Positions 53,600 to 62,562 of a stretch of DNA of 64,000 nucleotides are shown here, piece by piece. A program made the position numbers and the translations under genes. Numbering within the stretch: the first letter of the stretch is position 1; each line of letters begins with the position of its first letter. The notes under the pieces are model-generated. The model saw nothing but the letters and a program-made list of their open reading frames with translations. It made no database searches and had not been told where the DNA came from. The stretch is from Marinococcus luteus (GTDB taxonomy: Bacteria; Bacillota; Bacilli; Bacillales; Marinococcaceae). The stretch lies in assembly GCF_900106595.1 (NCBI RefSeq), contig NZ_FNNC01000001.1:620001-684000 (forward strand), written 5' to 3'.

Positions 53600-54637
53600 T
53601 TAATTATTATCATCAAGCAGCATGATGGAGTGCTCTTTTTCATTTTTCTTCCCGCGCTCCATCAGGGATTTCGCCATTTTTTCCGGTGGCACGTGTTCAA
53701 AGAGTACTTTGTACAACCCTTCCGTAATTGGCATCTCCACTCCAAGAGAGCGGGACCAGTGGTATACAGCTTCAGTTGTGCGCACACCTTCAACGACCAT
53801 CCCCATCTGCTCCAGAACGTCTTCGAGGCTTTTACCTGAACCGATTTGATTTCCAGCCCGCCAGTTCCGGCTGTGTTCACTTGTGCATGTAACGATCAAA
53901 TCCCCAAGACCCGAAAGGCCGGTAAAAGTAAGCGGCGATGCGCCAAGATGGGTACCAAGCCGGGTGATTTCCGCCAGCCCTCTTGTCATTAAGGCAGCTT
54001 TTGCGTTATCGCCGTATCCAAGTCCTGACGTAAGACCGATACCAAGGGCAATAATATTTTTCAGTGCCCCGCCAAGCTCGACACCGAGAAAATCATCATT
54101 TGTGTATACACGGAAAGCCTGGTTCATAAACAGCTCCTGCACACGGGTCTGGACCTGCTCAGACGTGCCTGACACCGCGACAGTGGTCGGCTGCTGCTCT
54201 GCCACTTCTTCTGCGTGGCTTGGTCCTGAAAGCACTGCCATTCCCTGAAAGGACAGACCCGCCCACTCTTCTTCGAGAATTTGCGACACCCTTAAAAACG
54301 ATTCAGGCTCGATACCTTTAGCCGCGTGTACAATAATAGTATCCTGCTGAAGATACGGCATTAAGTCCCGGGCGATTTTTCTGACTGCTCCGCTCGGGAC
54401 CGCAAGAACAATGTAGGAAGCCTCTTCTGCTGCTTCCTTTATGTCAGTGGTAGCCATTATATTTTCCGGCAGTACAATCCCTTTTAAATAGCCTTCATTT
54501 CTGTGAGTGGTATTAATCTCTTCAGCCAGTGCTTCTCTTCGGCACCAAAGGCGCACCGTGTGCTGATTTTGTCCCAACACGGAAGCCAGGGCCGTTCCCC
54601 AGCTCCCTGCTCCAATAACAGCTGCCTGTTTCTTCAT
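53600..54637 (-). CDS. gpsA: Glycerol-3-phosphate dehydrogenase [NAD(P)+]
   Basis: 345 residues. It makes sn-glycerol 3-phosphate from dihydroxyacetone phosphate for phospholipids. Dinucleotide loop GAGSWGTALA near residue 9, catalytic Lys in GGALKNIIALGIG, and the substrate loop SEHSRNWRAGNQIG. Strong AAAGGAG. It lies directly after plsY, which uses its product. Confidence 0.96.
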   Translation of the reverse strand: MKKQAAVIGAGSWGTALASVLGQNQHTVRLWCRREALAEEINTTHRNEGYLKGIVLPENIMATTDIKEAAEEASYIVLAVPSGAVRKIARDLMPYLQQDTIIVHAAKGIEPESFLRVSQILEEEWAGLSFQGMAVLSGPSHAEEVAEQQPTTVAVSGTSEQVQTRVQELFMNQAFRVYTNDDFLGVELGGALKNIIALGIGLTSGLGYGDNAKAALMTRGLAEITRLGTHLGASPLTFTGLSGLGDLIVTCTSEHSRNWRAGNQIGSGKSLEDVLEQMGMVVEGVRTTEAVYHWSRSLGVEMPITEGLYKVLFEHVPPEKMAKSLMERGKKNEKEHSIMLLDDNN

Positions 54638-54651
54638 GTTTTTAACTCCTT

Positions 54652-55308
54652 TTATCCTTCACTGCTCTTTTTATACAATGAACTTTCATTGCCACGCAGC
54701 AGGCGGACGATATTTGTACGGTGCTTCCATATCGAAAGAAGGCCGAGAAAAACGGTTAAATACAAATAGGTCTCTGGATGTCCGTTGGTCGACTGGGTAT
54801 AGAAAACCGCCACCGGGGTTAACACAGCAAACAACAGAGAGCCAAGAGACACGTAACCGGTAACTGCAATCGCTGCAATCGCTATAATCCCGACATAAAT
54901 TGCCGGAAAAAAGACGAGTACACTGATAACTCCGATGGCCGTTGCCACACCTTTGCCTCCGCGGAAGCCAAAATAGACCGGCCAGTTATGCCCAAGTACA
55001 GCGGCAAGACCGCCAAGAGCGGGAGCCAGGCCATCCACCTGGCTTAACGACAAAAACCCGGGCAGCAGGGCCGAGGCTGTCCATTGGAAAAAGAAGCCGA
55101 GCCAGACCGCCACCATTCCTTTCAATACGTCCAAAAGCAGTACCACCACCGCCCATTTTGTTCCGAGAATCCGGCGGGTATTGGTAGCGCCGGCATTGCC
55201 GCTTCCAACAGAACGGACGTCCACCTTTTTTATATGCTGTACAAATAGATAACTAAAACTAACTGAACCGATTAGATAGCCAATCACAACTGCAAGAATT
55301 ACTCCCAT
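54652..55308 (-). CDS. plsY: Acyl-phosphate:glycerol-3-phosphate acyltransferase
   Basis: 218-residue polytopic enzyme (about five to seven helices) putting the first acyl chain on glycerol 3-phosphate. Motifs: SGNAGATNTRRILG, FRGGKGVATAIGV and a third near THNGHPETYLY. The gpsA neighbour downstream and plsC elsewhere in the window complete the route to phosphatidate. In B. subtilis plsY is not in this locus. Confidence 0.94.
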   Translation of the reverse strand: MGVILAVVIGYLIGSVSFSYLFVQHIKKVDVRSVGSGNAGATNTRRILGTKWAVVVLLLDVLKGMVAVWLGFFFQWTASALLPGFLSLSQVDGLAPALGGLAAVLGHNWPVYFGFRGGKGVATAIGVISVLVFFPAIYVGIIAIAAIAVTGYVSLGSLLFAVLTPVAVFYTQSTNGHPETYLYLTVFLGLLSIWKHRTNIVRLLRGNESSLYKKSSEG

Positions 55309-55341
55309 TGCACTCTCCCCTTACCAAACCATTTCCGTCTG

Positions 55342-56658
55342 CTATTCGTTTTTCTTTCTGGCCACAATTCGAAGCGGTGTGCCTTCAAACGAGAAAGCTT
55401 CGCGGCATTTGTTTTCCAAATACCTGCGATATGAAAAATGCAGAAGCTCCGGGTCGTTCACAAATAACACAATAACCGGAGGGCCTGAGGCCACCTGTGT
55501 TGCAAAATTAATACGCAGGCGTTTGTTACTGTGGGTTGGGGTCGGATTCATAATCACCGCATCCATAATAACTTCATTCAGCACATTGGTAGGCACCCGT
55601 ACGTGATGATTTTCAGCCACCTGCCGCACTACCGGCAGAAGGTTCTGCATTCTCCGCTTCGTCTTCGCAGACAGGAAAACGATCGGTGCATAGTCCAGGA
55701 ACTGGAACTCCTCCCGGATTTCTTCGGTGAACCGGTGCATCGTTTTGTCGTCTTTTTCCACCACATCCCATTTGTTAACTACAATAACGATAGCCCGGCC
55801 GGAGTCGTGCGCGTAGCCTGCTACTTTTTTGTCCTGCTCCCGGATACCTGCTTCTCCGTCCAGAATGACGACAGCTACATCGGCCCGTTCCATGGCACGC
55901 ATCGCCCGGAGAACACTGTATTTTTCTGCTTTTTCATACACTTTCCCCCGCCGGCGCATACCCGCCGTATCAATGATGCTGTATTTCTGTCCGTCTTTTT
56001 CGAACTCTGTGTCCACCGCATCCCTCGTCGTACCGGGAATGTCGCTCACAATAACGCGTTCTTCTCCGAGTACTGCGTTCACGAGAGAGGATTTCCCCAC
56101 GTTCGGCTGGCCGATGACTGCCATATGAATCGTATCATCGTCCTTTTCTTCTTCATCCTCCACGGGAAACCGTTCGAGCACTTCATCAAGCAGATCACCG
56201 AGGCCGAGGCCGTGCGAGCCGGAAATCGGGAATACTTCTCCCAGGCCAAGGGAGTAGAACTCATACATCTGCTCCCGCATTTCATAGTTGTCTATTTTAT
56301 TCACGGCCGTAATGACCGGTTTTTTGGATCGAAGCAGAATATCTGCGACTTCTTCATCTGAAGCCGTAATGCCGTCCCGCCCGTTCACGATAAAAATAAT
56401 GACGTCAGCCTCGTCGATAGCAAGCTTAGCCTGCTCCCGAATTTGAGTGAGCAGCGGTTCATCATTCAGTTCGATGCCTCCGGTGTCAATCACGTGAAAG
56501 AAGCGATGCAGCCATTCACCTTCCCCGTAAAGCCTGTCTCTTGTAATACCCGGCTCGTCTTCGACGATAGCCATTCGTTCTCCGATAATACGGTTGAATA
56601 TTGTTGATTTGCCGACATTTGGCCTGCCGACAATGGCGACTGTAGGTTTTACCATCAT
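55342..56658 (-). CDS. der: Ribosome biogenesis GTPase Der (EngA)
   Basis: 438-residue protein with two tandem GTPase domains and a C-terminal KH-like domain, essential for 50S assembly. G1 motifs GRPNVGKST (about 11-19) and [10 protein letters not shown]3 DTGGI and DTAGM; G4 NKID and NKWD. Ribosome site AAAGGA. Upstream of plsY-gpsA. Confidence 0.97.
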   Translation of the reverse strand: MMVKPTVAIVGRPNVGKSTIFNRIIGERMAIVEDEPGITRDRLYGEGEWLHRFFHVIDTGGIELNDEPLLTQIREQAKLAIDEADVIIFIVNGRDGITASDEEVADILLRSKKPVITAVNKIDNYEMREQMYEFYSLGLGEVFPISGSHGLGLGDLLDEVLERFPVEDEEEKDDDTIHMAVIGQPNVGKSSLVNAVLGEERVIVSDIPGTTRDAVDTEFEKDGQKYSIIDTAGMRRRGKVYEKAEKYSVLRAMRAMERADVAVVILDGEAGIREQDKKVAGYAHDSGRAIVIVVNKWDVVEKDDKTMHRFTEEIREEFQFLDYAPIVFLSAKTKRRMQNLLPVVRQVAENHHVRVPTNVLNEVIMDAVIMNPTPTHSNKRLRINFATQVASGPPVIVLFVNDPELLHFSYRRYLENKCREAFSFEGTPLRIVARKKNE

Positions 56659-56754
56659 TTTGATTCCTTTCTGTCTCTAAATCTATCTTCATTATCATAA
56701 CATGAAACAGATCCGTTCCTCTCCCCCAAATTTGTATCCGGCGGGTAAAACAAG

Positions 56755-56786
56755 GAAAAAACCAGGCACGCAAAATGCGCCTGGTT
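56755..56786 (-). terminator. Terminator after fni
   Basis: On the minus strand AACCAGGC / GCCTGGTT with an inner GCA/TGC pairing, followed by TTTCC. It lies between fni and der. Confidence 0.8.
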
Positions 56787-56799
56787 GCTTTTACTTAAT

Positions 56800-57855
56800 T
56801 TATATCGAACGCCGGCTGTATACAGACGTATCAATGCCGCGTTCTTTCAGCCAGTGGGCTGTTTCTCCGCGCAGAACAATTGGAGCCCTTTGCAGCTCAT
56901 TAATGTTTTGAGCCCCGACCGCTGTCATTACTGTTTTCAGCTCCTCCTGCACCTGCCGGAGAAAAGAAGCAGCGCCCTCCGCTCCGCTGTCTTTCGCTTC
57001 CCGGAGGACGGCGCCTGCCATTCCGCTGGCACTGCCGCCAAGCGCAATAATCCTTGCGACGTCCAGGCCGTGCCTTACGCCTCCTGAACCGATAACACTC
57101 CCAGGATGCCAGGCGTGCACGGTTTCGGCGATGGCAGCTGCTGTCGGGATCCCCCATTGATCGAAAAAAGCAAACGGACGCTCCCGTCTTTTATTTTCAA
57201 TCATGGAAAAATTTGTGCCCCCGCTGCCGCCCGCGTCAATAACGGCTACTCCGGAGCTGCGCAGCTTGGCTGCCGTTTCAAAAGAAATGCCAAACCCTAC
57301 TTCTTTTACAATTACCGGAACAGAAAGCTCATTTGCAATACGTCCGATCCGGTCCAGGGCCCCCTGAAAATCCCTGTCACCTTCAGGCATAACAAGCTCC
57401 TGAATGACATTTAAATGAATCTGAAGGGCATCAGCCTGAATCATTTCCACCGCCTGAGCTGCCTGCTCGACGCTTACTTCACTTCCTGTATTGGCAAAAA
57501 TAACACCGTCAGGATTTTTTTCCCGTACGACTTTGTATGTATAGGATTCCTGCTCATTTTTGATGGCCGATGTTTGAGATCCGACTGCCATAGCAACGCC
57601 GGTTGCTGCTGCAGCTTCTGCCAGTGACGCGTTAACAGCGGCTGTTTCGCTGCCGCCTCCACCCGTCATTGCATTAATAAGAATCGGCGAACTTAACGAA
57701 AGTCCGCCGATTTCTACTGATGCATCTGTATAAAGAGAAGCTGAGTCAGGCAGACTTTGATGGACAAATTGAATGTCATCTAAACTGCTTTCGGCTGAAA
57801 AACCTGTGGATAAAGCATATTCAATGTGATCCTGTTTCCGCCTAGCCCGCGACAC
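56800..57855 (-). CDS. fni: Isopentenyl-diphosphate delta-isomerase, type 2
   Basis: 351-residue FMN- and NADPH-dependent isomerase interconverting IPP and DMAPP. Seen: RRKQDHIEYALSTG, LINAMTGGGGSETAAVNA, EVGFGISFETA, DAGGSGGTNFS and GSGGVRHGLDVARIIALG. The start is GTG at 57855 because AAGGAG lies eight bases upstream; a TTG two codons earlier is too close to that site. It supplies isoprene units used by HepS/HepT. Located after rpsA as in B. subtilis. Confidence 0.95.
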   Translation of the reverse strand: MSRARRKQDHIEYALSTGFSAESSLDDIQFVHQSLPDSASLYTDASVEIGGLSLSSPILINAMTGGGGSETAAVNASLAEAAAATGVAMAVGSQTSAIKNEQESYTYKVVREKNPDGVIFANTGSEVSVEQAAQAVEMIQADALQIHLNVIQELVMPEGDRDFQGALDRIGRIANELSVPVIVKEVGFGISFETAAKLRSSGVAVIDAGGSGGTNFSMIENKRRERPFAFFDQWGIPTAAAIAETVHAWHPGSVIGSGGVRHGLDVARIIALGGSASGMAGAVLREAKDSGAEGAASFLRQVQEELKTVMTAVGAQNINELQRAPIVLRGETAHWLKERGIDTSVYSRRSI

Positions 57856-57867
57856 AAGCAAATCTCC

Positions 57868-59022
57868 TTACTTTTTATATTTTTTCAACTGATCGCCGAC
57901 CATATCTCCAAGGGAGAAGCCAGCGTGATCTTCTTCCGGTGCTTCGTATTCGCTTTGAACCTTCGAATCACTGGTTTCAGGATTTTCAAGTTCTCTGATG
58001 CTTAAGGAAATACGATGCTCCGCAGGGTTAATATCAAGCACTTTTGCTGTAACTGCCTGACCTTCTTCAAGCACCTCTCCCGGCGTTCCGATGTGACGGT
58101 TCGCGATTTGGGAAATGTGGACAAGACCTTCCACTCCAGGAGCCACTTCAACGAATGCGCCGAAGCTGACCAGCCGTTTCACCTGACCGTCGATAACATC
58201 TCCGGCTTCGATTTGTCCTTCAATGGTCGTCCATGGTCCAGGAAGGGTATCTTTAATCGACAGAGATACTCTTTCGCTGTCCGGATCAACAGCTAAGATT
58301 TTCACTTCGATCTCATCGCCTTCGTTGACGATTTCTCCTGGTGATTCTACACGGTGGTGGGCCATCTGCGAAATGTGGACAAGACCGTCGACACCGCCGA
58401 CATCCACAAATGCGCCAAAGTTGGTCAGGCGCTGAACTGTTCCTTTCACCGTATCTCCTACATTCAAGTTTTCAAGTACTTCTTTCTTCTTCACTTCGGC
58501 CTCCTCGTCCAGAACGGCACGCTGAGATAAAATCAGCTTGTTTTCTTCCGGATCTATTTCTGCAATTTTTAGTCTTAATGTTTTTCCCTGATAATCTGAA
58601 AAATCTTCCACATAATATCTTTCTACGAGCGAAGCCGGGATAAAGCCACGCACGCCTAGATCGACCACAAGCCCGCCTTTAACAATTTCAGCCACCTGGG
58701 CTTCAATAACATCGCCGGATTCATACTTTTCCTGAAGCTCCCCCCAGGATTTATCAGCAAGTGCTGCCCGGCGGGAGAGAACCAGCTCATCATCTTCCAT
58801 TTTTGTTACTTTGAATTCGAGCTGATCTCCTTCCTTGAGCACATCGTCTACTTTTTCTACATGCAGGCTTGAAAGTTCGCTGATCGGAATAACCGCATCT
58901 ACTTTATAGCCAGCATCCGCATACGCCTGTTTTTCCTCTACCTTTGTTACTGTGGCAGTAATGATATCTCCCACGTTAAACTCTTTCATACCTTCAAGTT
59001 CGTTGTTCATTTCATCTGCCAT
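57868..59022 (-). CDS. rpsA: 30S ribosomal protein S1 homologue (YpfD type)
   Basis: 384 residues with four S1 RNA-binding domains (about 14-85, 103-168, 188-258, 273-345), each with the G-x-V...VHIS pattern (for example GAFVDVGGVDGLVHISQ and GAFVEVAPGVEGLVHISQ). It is the short four-domain form of Gram-positive bacteria, like B. subtilis YpfD (382); its role in translation is less strict than E. coli S1. AAGGAGG precedes the ATG. Confidence 0.94.
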   Translation of the reverse strand: MADEMNNELEGMKEFNVGDIITATVTKVEEKQAYADAGYKVDAVIPISELSSLHVEKVDDVLKEGDQLEFKVTKMEDDELVLSRRAALADKSWGELQEKYESGDVIEAQVAEIVKGGLVVDLGVRGFIPASLVERYYVEDFSDYQGKTLRLKIAEIDPEENKLILSQRAVLDEEAEVKKKEVLENLNVGDTVKGTVQRLTNFGAFVDVGGVDGLVHISQMAHHRVESPGEIVNEGDEIEVKILAVDPDSERVSLSIKDTLPGPWTTIEGQIEAGDVIDGQVKRLVSFGAFVEVAPGVEGLVHISQIANRHIGTPGEVLEEGQAVTAKVLDINPAEHRISLSIRELENPETSDSKVQSEYEAPEEDHAGFSLGDMVGDQLKKYKK

Positions 59023-59085
59023 TGACCATTGCCTCCTTCAGTGTCCTTAAATCCTGTCTATGGGGTTTTTGGGGATTTTGAAGTA

Positions 59086-59691
59086 TTAACCGGACTGCAG
59101 CCGGCTGGTGCCTGTCTTTGCCTGCTGATGAACGGCTCTGATTTCTTCCATGATTACTTCGGTCGCTTCTTCAGCTTTCGCCTTATTTGTCCGAAGGTCC
59201 TGCATGGGCACCGGCCGGCCTATCACTACATTCACACGCCTGAACAGACCGTAGCGGCCGCTGATAGCAACCGGAACTACTGTTGCGTCTGAACGGAGAG
59301 CAAAAAAACCGGCGCCAGTTAATCCTTTTCCTATTTCCCCGCTTTTACTCCTAGTACCCTCAGGAAAAAGACATAAAACCTGTCCCTCGTTTAAAAATTG
59401 AATTCCCTGTTTTAATGACTTTCGGTCTACCACGCCTCTGCGGACGGGAAAGGCTCCGACAAAATACATAATAAAACCCAGAATTTTTTTGTTAAACAAT
59501 TCGCTTTTAGCCATAAAGTGCACTTTTCTGCGAATATGAGTGGCAAGCAGAGGCGGATCAAAGTTGCTGATATGATTCGAACAGATCAGAACCGGACCTT
59601 CCTTCGGCACGTTTTCTCTTCCGGTCACCCGGACACGCATAAAAATAACCGCAAGAAAGTAGGAAGAATACTTTACGATATTATACATCAT
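59086..59691 (-). CDS. plsC: 1-acyl-sn-glycerol-3-phosphate acyltransferase
   Basis: 201-residue membrane-associated acyltransferase that makes phosphatidate. The N-terminal hydrophobic segment (YFLAVIFMRVRV) is followed by the catalytic box N-H-I-S-N-F-D and acceptor motif LFPEGTRSKSG. It overlaps cmk by 11 bp, giving the common cmk-plsC-rpsA cluster. In B. subtilis the gene is elsewhere. Confidence 0.93.
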   Translation of the reverse strand: MMYNIVKYSSYFLAVIFMRVRVTGRENVPKEGPVLICSNHISNFDPPLLATHIRRKVHFMAKSELFNKKILGFIMYFVGAFPVRRGVVDRKSLKQGIQFLNEGQVLCLFPEGTRSKSGEIGKGLTGAGFFALRSDATVVPVAISGRYGLFRRVNVVIGRPVPMQDLRTNKAKAEEATEVIMEEIRAVHQQAKTGTSRLQSG

Positions 59692-60367
59692 GGGACTGAT
59701 TCACCTTCTCTTCTGCGAGCGCTGTGATCCTGCTGATGACTTCCGGGACGGTAAGAGCAGTGGTATCAATTTCCACAGCATCCTCTGCTTTTTTTAACGG
59801 CGAATGCTCCCTGGCTTTATCGAACTCGTCCCGGTGAATGATTGCTTCATAAATTTCATCGTAATCCGCCGGGGCGCCACGCTCCTGCACCTCCTTGTAC
59901 CTTCGCAGTGCACGCTCTTCTGCAGAAGCAACCAGGAATATTTTTAATTCTGCATCCGGAAGGATAGTAGTGCCGATATCCCGGCCATCGAGCACCGCCC
60001 CTTTTTCCGCCGCAAGCCGGCGCTGCTTCAAGGCCATTTCCTCACGTACACCAAGGTGGGCCGCGGTCAGGGATACGACGCTGTCCACCTCGCTCGTACG
60101 GATAGCTTCAGAAACGTCTTCTCCGTCGAGGTAGACTTCGCTCACCTTCGGATTGCCGACAAGACGGATACTGGCGGCTTTTAACAGCTCCGTCATTTTC
60201 CCGCCGTCATCCAGGGGTGTACCCGTCCGCAGCGCCTTTAACGACAGCGCCCGGTACATTGCTCCTGTATCGATGTATGTATAATCCAGCTGAACGGCAC
60301 ATCCTTTCGATACAGTGCTCTTTCCAGCACCGGCCGGCCCGTCGATCGCAATATTGATTTTCCTCAT
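59681..60367 (-). CDS. cmk: Cytidylate kinase
   Basis: 228-residue kinase phosphorylating CMP and dCMP. P-loop GPAGAGKST (about 10-18), DGRDIGT and the RRYKEVQERG lid are intact. The ribosome site AGGAGG directly abuts the ATG with no spacer, which is unusually short; no other start with normal spacing is evident. Confidence 0.95.
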   Translation of the reverse strand: MRKINIAIDGPAGAGKSTVSKGCAVQLDYTYIDTGAMYRALSLKALRTGTPLDDGGKMTELLKAASIRLVGNPKVSEVYLDGEDVSEAIRTSEVDSVVSLTAAHLGVREEMALKQRRLAAEKGAVLDGRDIGTTILPDAELKIFLVASAEERALRRYKEVQERGAPADYDEIYEAIIHRDEFDKAREHSPLKKAEDAVEIDTTALTVPEVISRITALAEEKVNQSHDV

Positions 60368-60490
60368 CCTCCTGCACCCCGCCCATTAGATTGTTGAACA
60401 TGTAGCATTTGCTCATCATTTTCAAAACTAACATATTTCGTCCCGTTTGCATATATTGCACCGGCCGAACTTTTCATTTCCCGGCACTTT

Positions 60491-60521
60491 ACAAAAAAGA
60501 AAAAGACCGCTTCGGCGGTCT
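60491..60521 (-). terminator. Terminator of the small unit upstream of cmk
   Basis: Stem AGACCGC / GCGGTCT with a four-base loop; on the minus strand it is followed by TTTTTCTTTTTT. It ends whatever is transcribed from 60669-60698. Confidence 0.85.
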
Positions 60522-60527
60522 AATGCA

Positions 60528-60632
60528 CTAGCTTCCTATTCGTTTTTCCTGATTTGATGCGGACCGCTGCCGTTCAAAGCAGTATCTGATCAGGGCCTGA
60601 CGCTCTTTTTCGGCTAGGTCCAAAAACTCCAT
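60528..60632 (-). CDS. Possible 34-residue protein, not recognised
   Basis: ATG at 60632 opens MEFLDLAEKERQALIRYCFERQ... for 34 codons, predicted as an amphipathic helix with a basic end. There is no clear ribosome site (only GGGCAAGC), and the frame stays open for ten codons upstream (KEERRPKRAS) without another start. It lies between a good promoter and a good terminator in an otherwise gene-free 327-bp gap. It could be a small protein, a remnant, or chance within a non-coding RNA. I do not recognise it. Confidence 0.35.
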   Translation of the reverse strand: MEFLDLAEKERQALIRYCFERQRSASNQEKRIGS

Positions 60633-60668
60633 GCTTGCCCGTTTCGGCCGGCGCTCTTCTTTTTACTA

Positions 60669-60698
60669 TTTATATCGGATAAAAAGGAAAATTGTTAA
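60669..60698 (-). promoter_or_regulatory. Promoter of the small unit after the MetH/MetF fusion gene
   Basis: -35 TTAACA (60693-60698) and -10 TATAAA (60669-60674), spacer 18 bp, overlapping the end of the upstream gene. The transcript to the terminator would be about 170 nt. Confidence 0.5.
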
Positions 60699-62536
60699 AT
60701 TTCTTTTACGCCGGCACTGGCCTGCTCCCGTACATATTTTGTCAGCTCGGCCGTGATTTCATAACGCAGAAACGGCGTGATTAAATAAATGCCGTTAAAA
60801 TAACGAAGCGTTTCATCAATCAGTTCTTTTGCGATAGCGATGCCTTCCCGTTTGGCTGCTTCGGAATCGTTCCCGCAGGCCGCCATCCGTTTCCGCGTAT
60901 CCCCGGTTAACTGAATGCCCGGTACTTCGTTATGAAGAAACTCTGCATTCCCGGCGCTCACAAGGGGCATGATGCCGATAAACACGGGGGCACCCAGTTC
61001 CTTGACCGCTTCATGAATCGTCTTGATCCGTTCAATGTCATACACCGGCTGGCTCATAAAATAATGCGCACCTGCATTCACTTTCTTTTCCAGCCTTTTT
61101 ACTGCTTTGTCGATATGAAGCACGTTCGGGTTAAACGCTCCCCCGATGGAGAAATTCGTTTTTTGTCCAAGGGACTTCCCGGAAAACAGCCGCCCTTCGT
61201 TCATTTCCCGGATCAGGGAAATAAGCGATACGGAGTTGGCATCATATACAGACTTCGCCCCCGGAAAATCCCCAACCTTCGAAGGGTCGCCGGTAATCGC
61301 CAGCAGGTCCCGCACACCAATTGTGTGAAGCCCTAGCAGATGGGACTGCAGGCCGATCAGATTCCGGTCCCGGCAGGCGATATGCAGCAATGGCCTGGCA
61401 GAAGTCTGCTGCCTGAGCATCGCTCCCATAGCGAGATTGTCAATCCGGGGAGAAGCAAGGGAATTATCGGCAAGCGTAACTGCATCCGCCCCGGCGTCAT
61501 GAAGTGCCTGGGAGCCGCGTATAAATTTTCCTGTTTTCAGCTTTTTCGGCGGGTCAAGCTCCACGATGACCGTTTTTTCGTTTTTTACTTTTTCATGAAG
61601 GGGCACGAACGCCTCCTTATCGGCTGTAGCCTCAGCCGCCGGGGCCTCCACCTTTACCGGTCGCTTCGTCTTTTCCGGAACGTCGTGTTTAACGGCTTCC
61701 GCTATCATGCGGACATGCTCAGGCGTCGTGCCGCAGCAGCCCCCAATCAGACGAATCCCCTGTTCTTTAAAACGGAACGCCTGCTTATAAAAGTACTCGG
61801 GGTTGGACTGGTACACGTAACGACCGTCATACCAGTTCGGCAGACTGGCGTTAGGATAGGCGGAATAATAAGCCCGATCGGTTAATTCCGCCTGCTCAAG
61901 TGATTTCAATATATGATACGGACCCATCCGGCAGTTGAGTCCGACCACTGAAGCTCCGGCATCCTCGAGCCGGCTGAAGGCTTCACTGATCTGCACTCCC
62001 CCGTGCATGACACCGACGTCTCCAAGCGCCACCTGGGCAATAACTGGAATCTCTGCATCTTTACTGCGAATGTAGCGAATGATCTGCAGGAGCTCGGGCA
62101 GATCATAAAACGTTTCGAGCAGCAGGCCATCCACCGGTTCCGCCAGAAGGACATCCACCTGCTCCTCCAGCGCATTTCTTAAAAAGTCATCCGAATATTC
62201 GCTCACCTGGACGCCTTTAATCCCTCCGACTGTGGCAAATACATACGCTGATCCGCCGGATGCATTTCCCGCCAGCTGCACCCCGGCCCGGTTAATGTCC
62301 TGTACTTTATCCTCCAGGCCGTAGCCTTCAAGCTTCACCCGGTTCGCCGCGTAAGTGTTTGTCTGTAGAATATCCGCCCCGGCTTCTGCGTATTCCCTGT
62401 GAGCATGCTCCACAGCCTCAGGGTCCGTTAAATTCATAGCTTCAAACGAGCCCTTATAGCCTTTCTGGTAAAGATACGTGCCCATTGCCCCATCGCCGAT
62501 CAAAATCGAAGAATCGAGTTTTTCGAGTACGTTCAT
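60695..62536 (-). CDS. yitJ: Bifunctional homocysteine S-methyltransferase / methylenetetrahydrofolate reductase (YitJ type)
   Basis: 613 residues. The N-terminal zinc homocysteine methyltransferase domain (about 1-290) has GDGAMGTYLY, a Cys in GLNCRMGP and the C-C pair in IGGCCGTTPEH. The C-terminal MetF-like flavin domain (about 320-610) has VELDPPKK, SIGGAFNPNV and FMSQPVYD. One chain can thus make 5-methyl-THF and methylate homocysteine to methionine. Start at 62536 after GGAGAGG. Second gene after metI, under the same SAM riboswitch. Confidence 0.94.
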   Translation of the reverse strand: MNVLEKLDSSILIGDGAMGTYLYQKGYKGSFEAMNLTDPEAVEHAHREYAEAGADILQTNTYAANRVKLEGYGLEDKVQDINRAGVQLAGNASGGSAYVFATVGGIKGVQVSEYSDDFLRNALEEQVDVLLAEPVDGLLLETFYDLPELLQIIRYIRSKDAEIPVIAQVALGDVGVMHGGVQISEAFSRLEDAGASVVGLNCRMGPYHILKSLEQAELTDRAYYSAYPNASLPNWYDGRYVYQSNPEYFYKQAFRFKEQGIRLIGGCCGTTPEHVRMIAEAVKHDVPEKTKRPVKVEAPAAEATADKEAFVPLHEKVKNEKTVIVELDPPKKLKTGKFIRGSQALHDAGADAVTLADNSLASPRIDNLAMGAMLRQQTSARPLLHIACRDRNLIGLQSHLLGLHTIGVRDLLAITGDPSKVGDFPGAKSVYDANSVSLISLIREMNEGRLFSGKSLGQKTNFSIGGAFNPNVLHIDKAVKRLEKKVNAGAHYFMSQPVYDIERIKTIHEAVKELGAPVFIGIMPLVSAGNAEFLHNEVPGIQLTGDTRKRMAACGNDSEAAKREGIAIAKELIDETLRYFNGIYLITPFLRYEITAELTKYVREQASAGVKEI

Positions 62537-62562
62537 AGCCTTGCCCCTCTCCAACTTATGAG

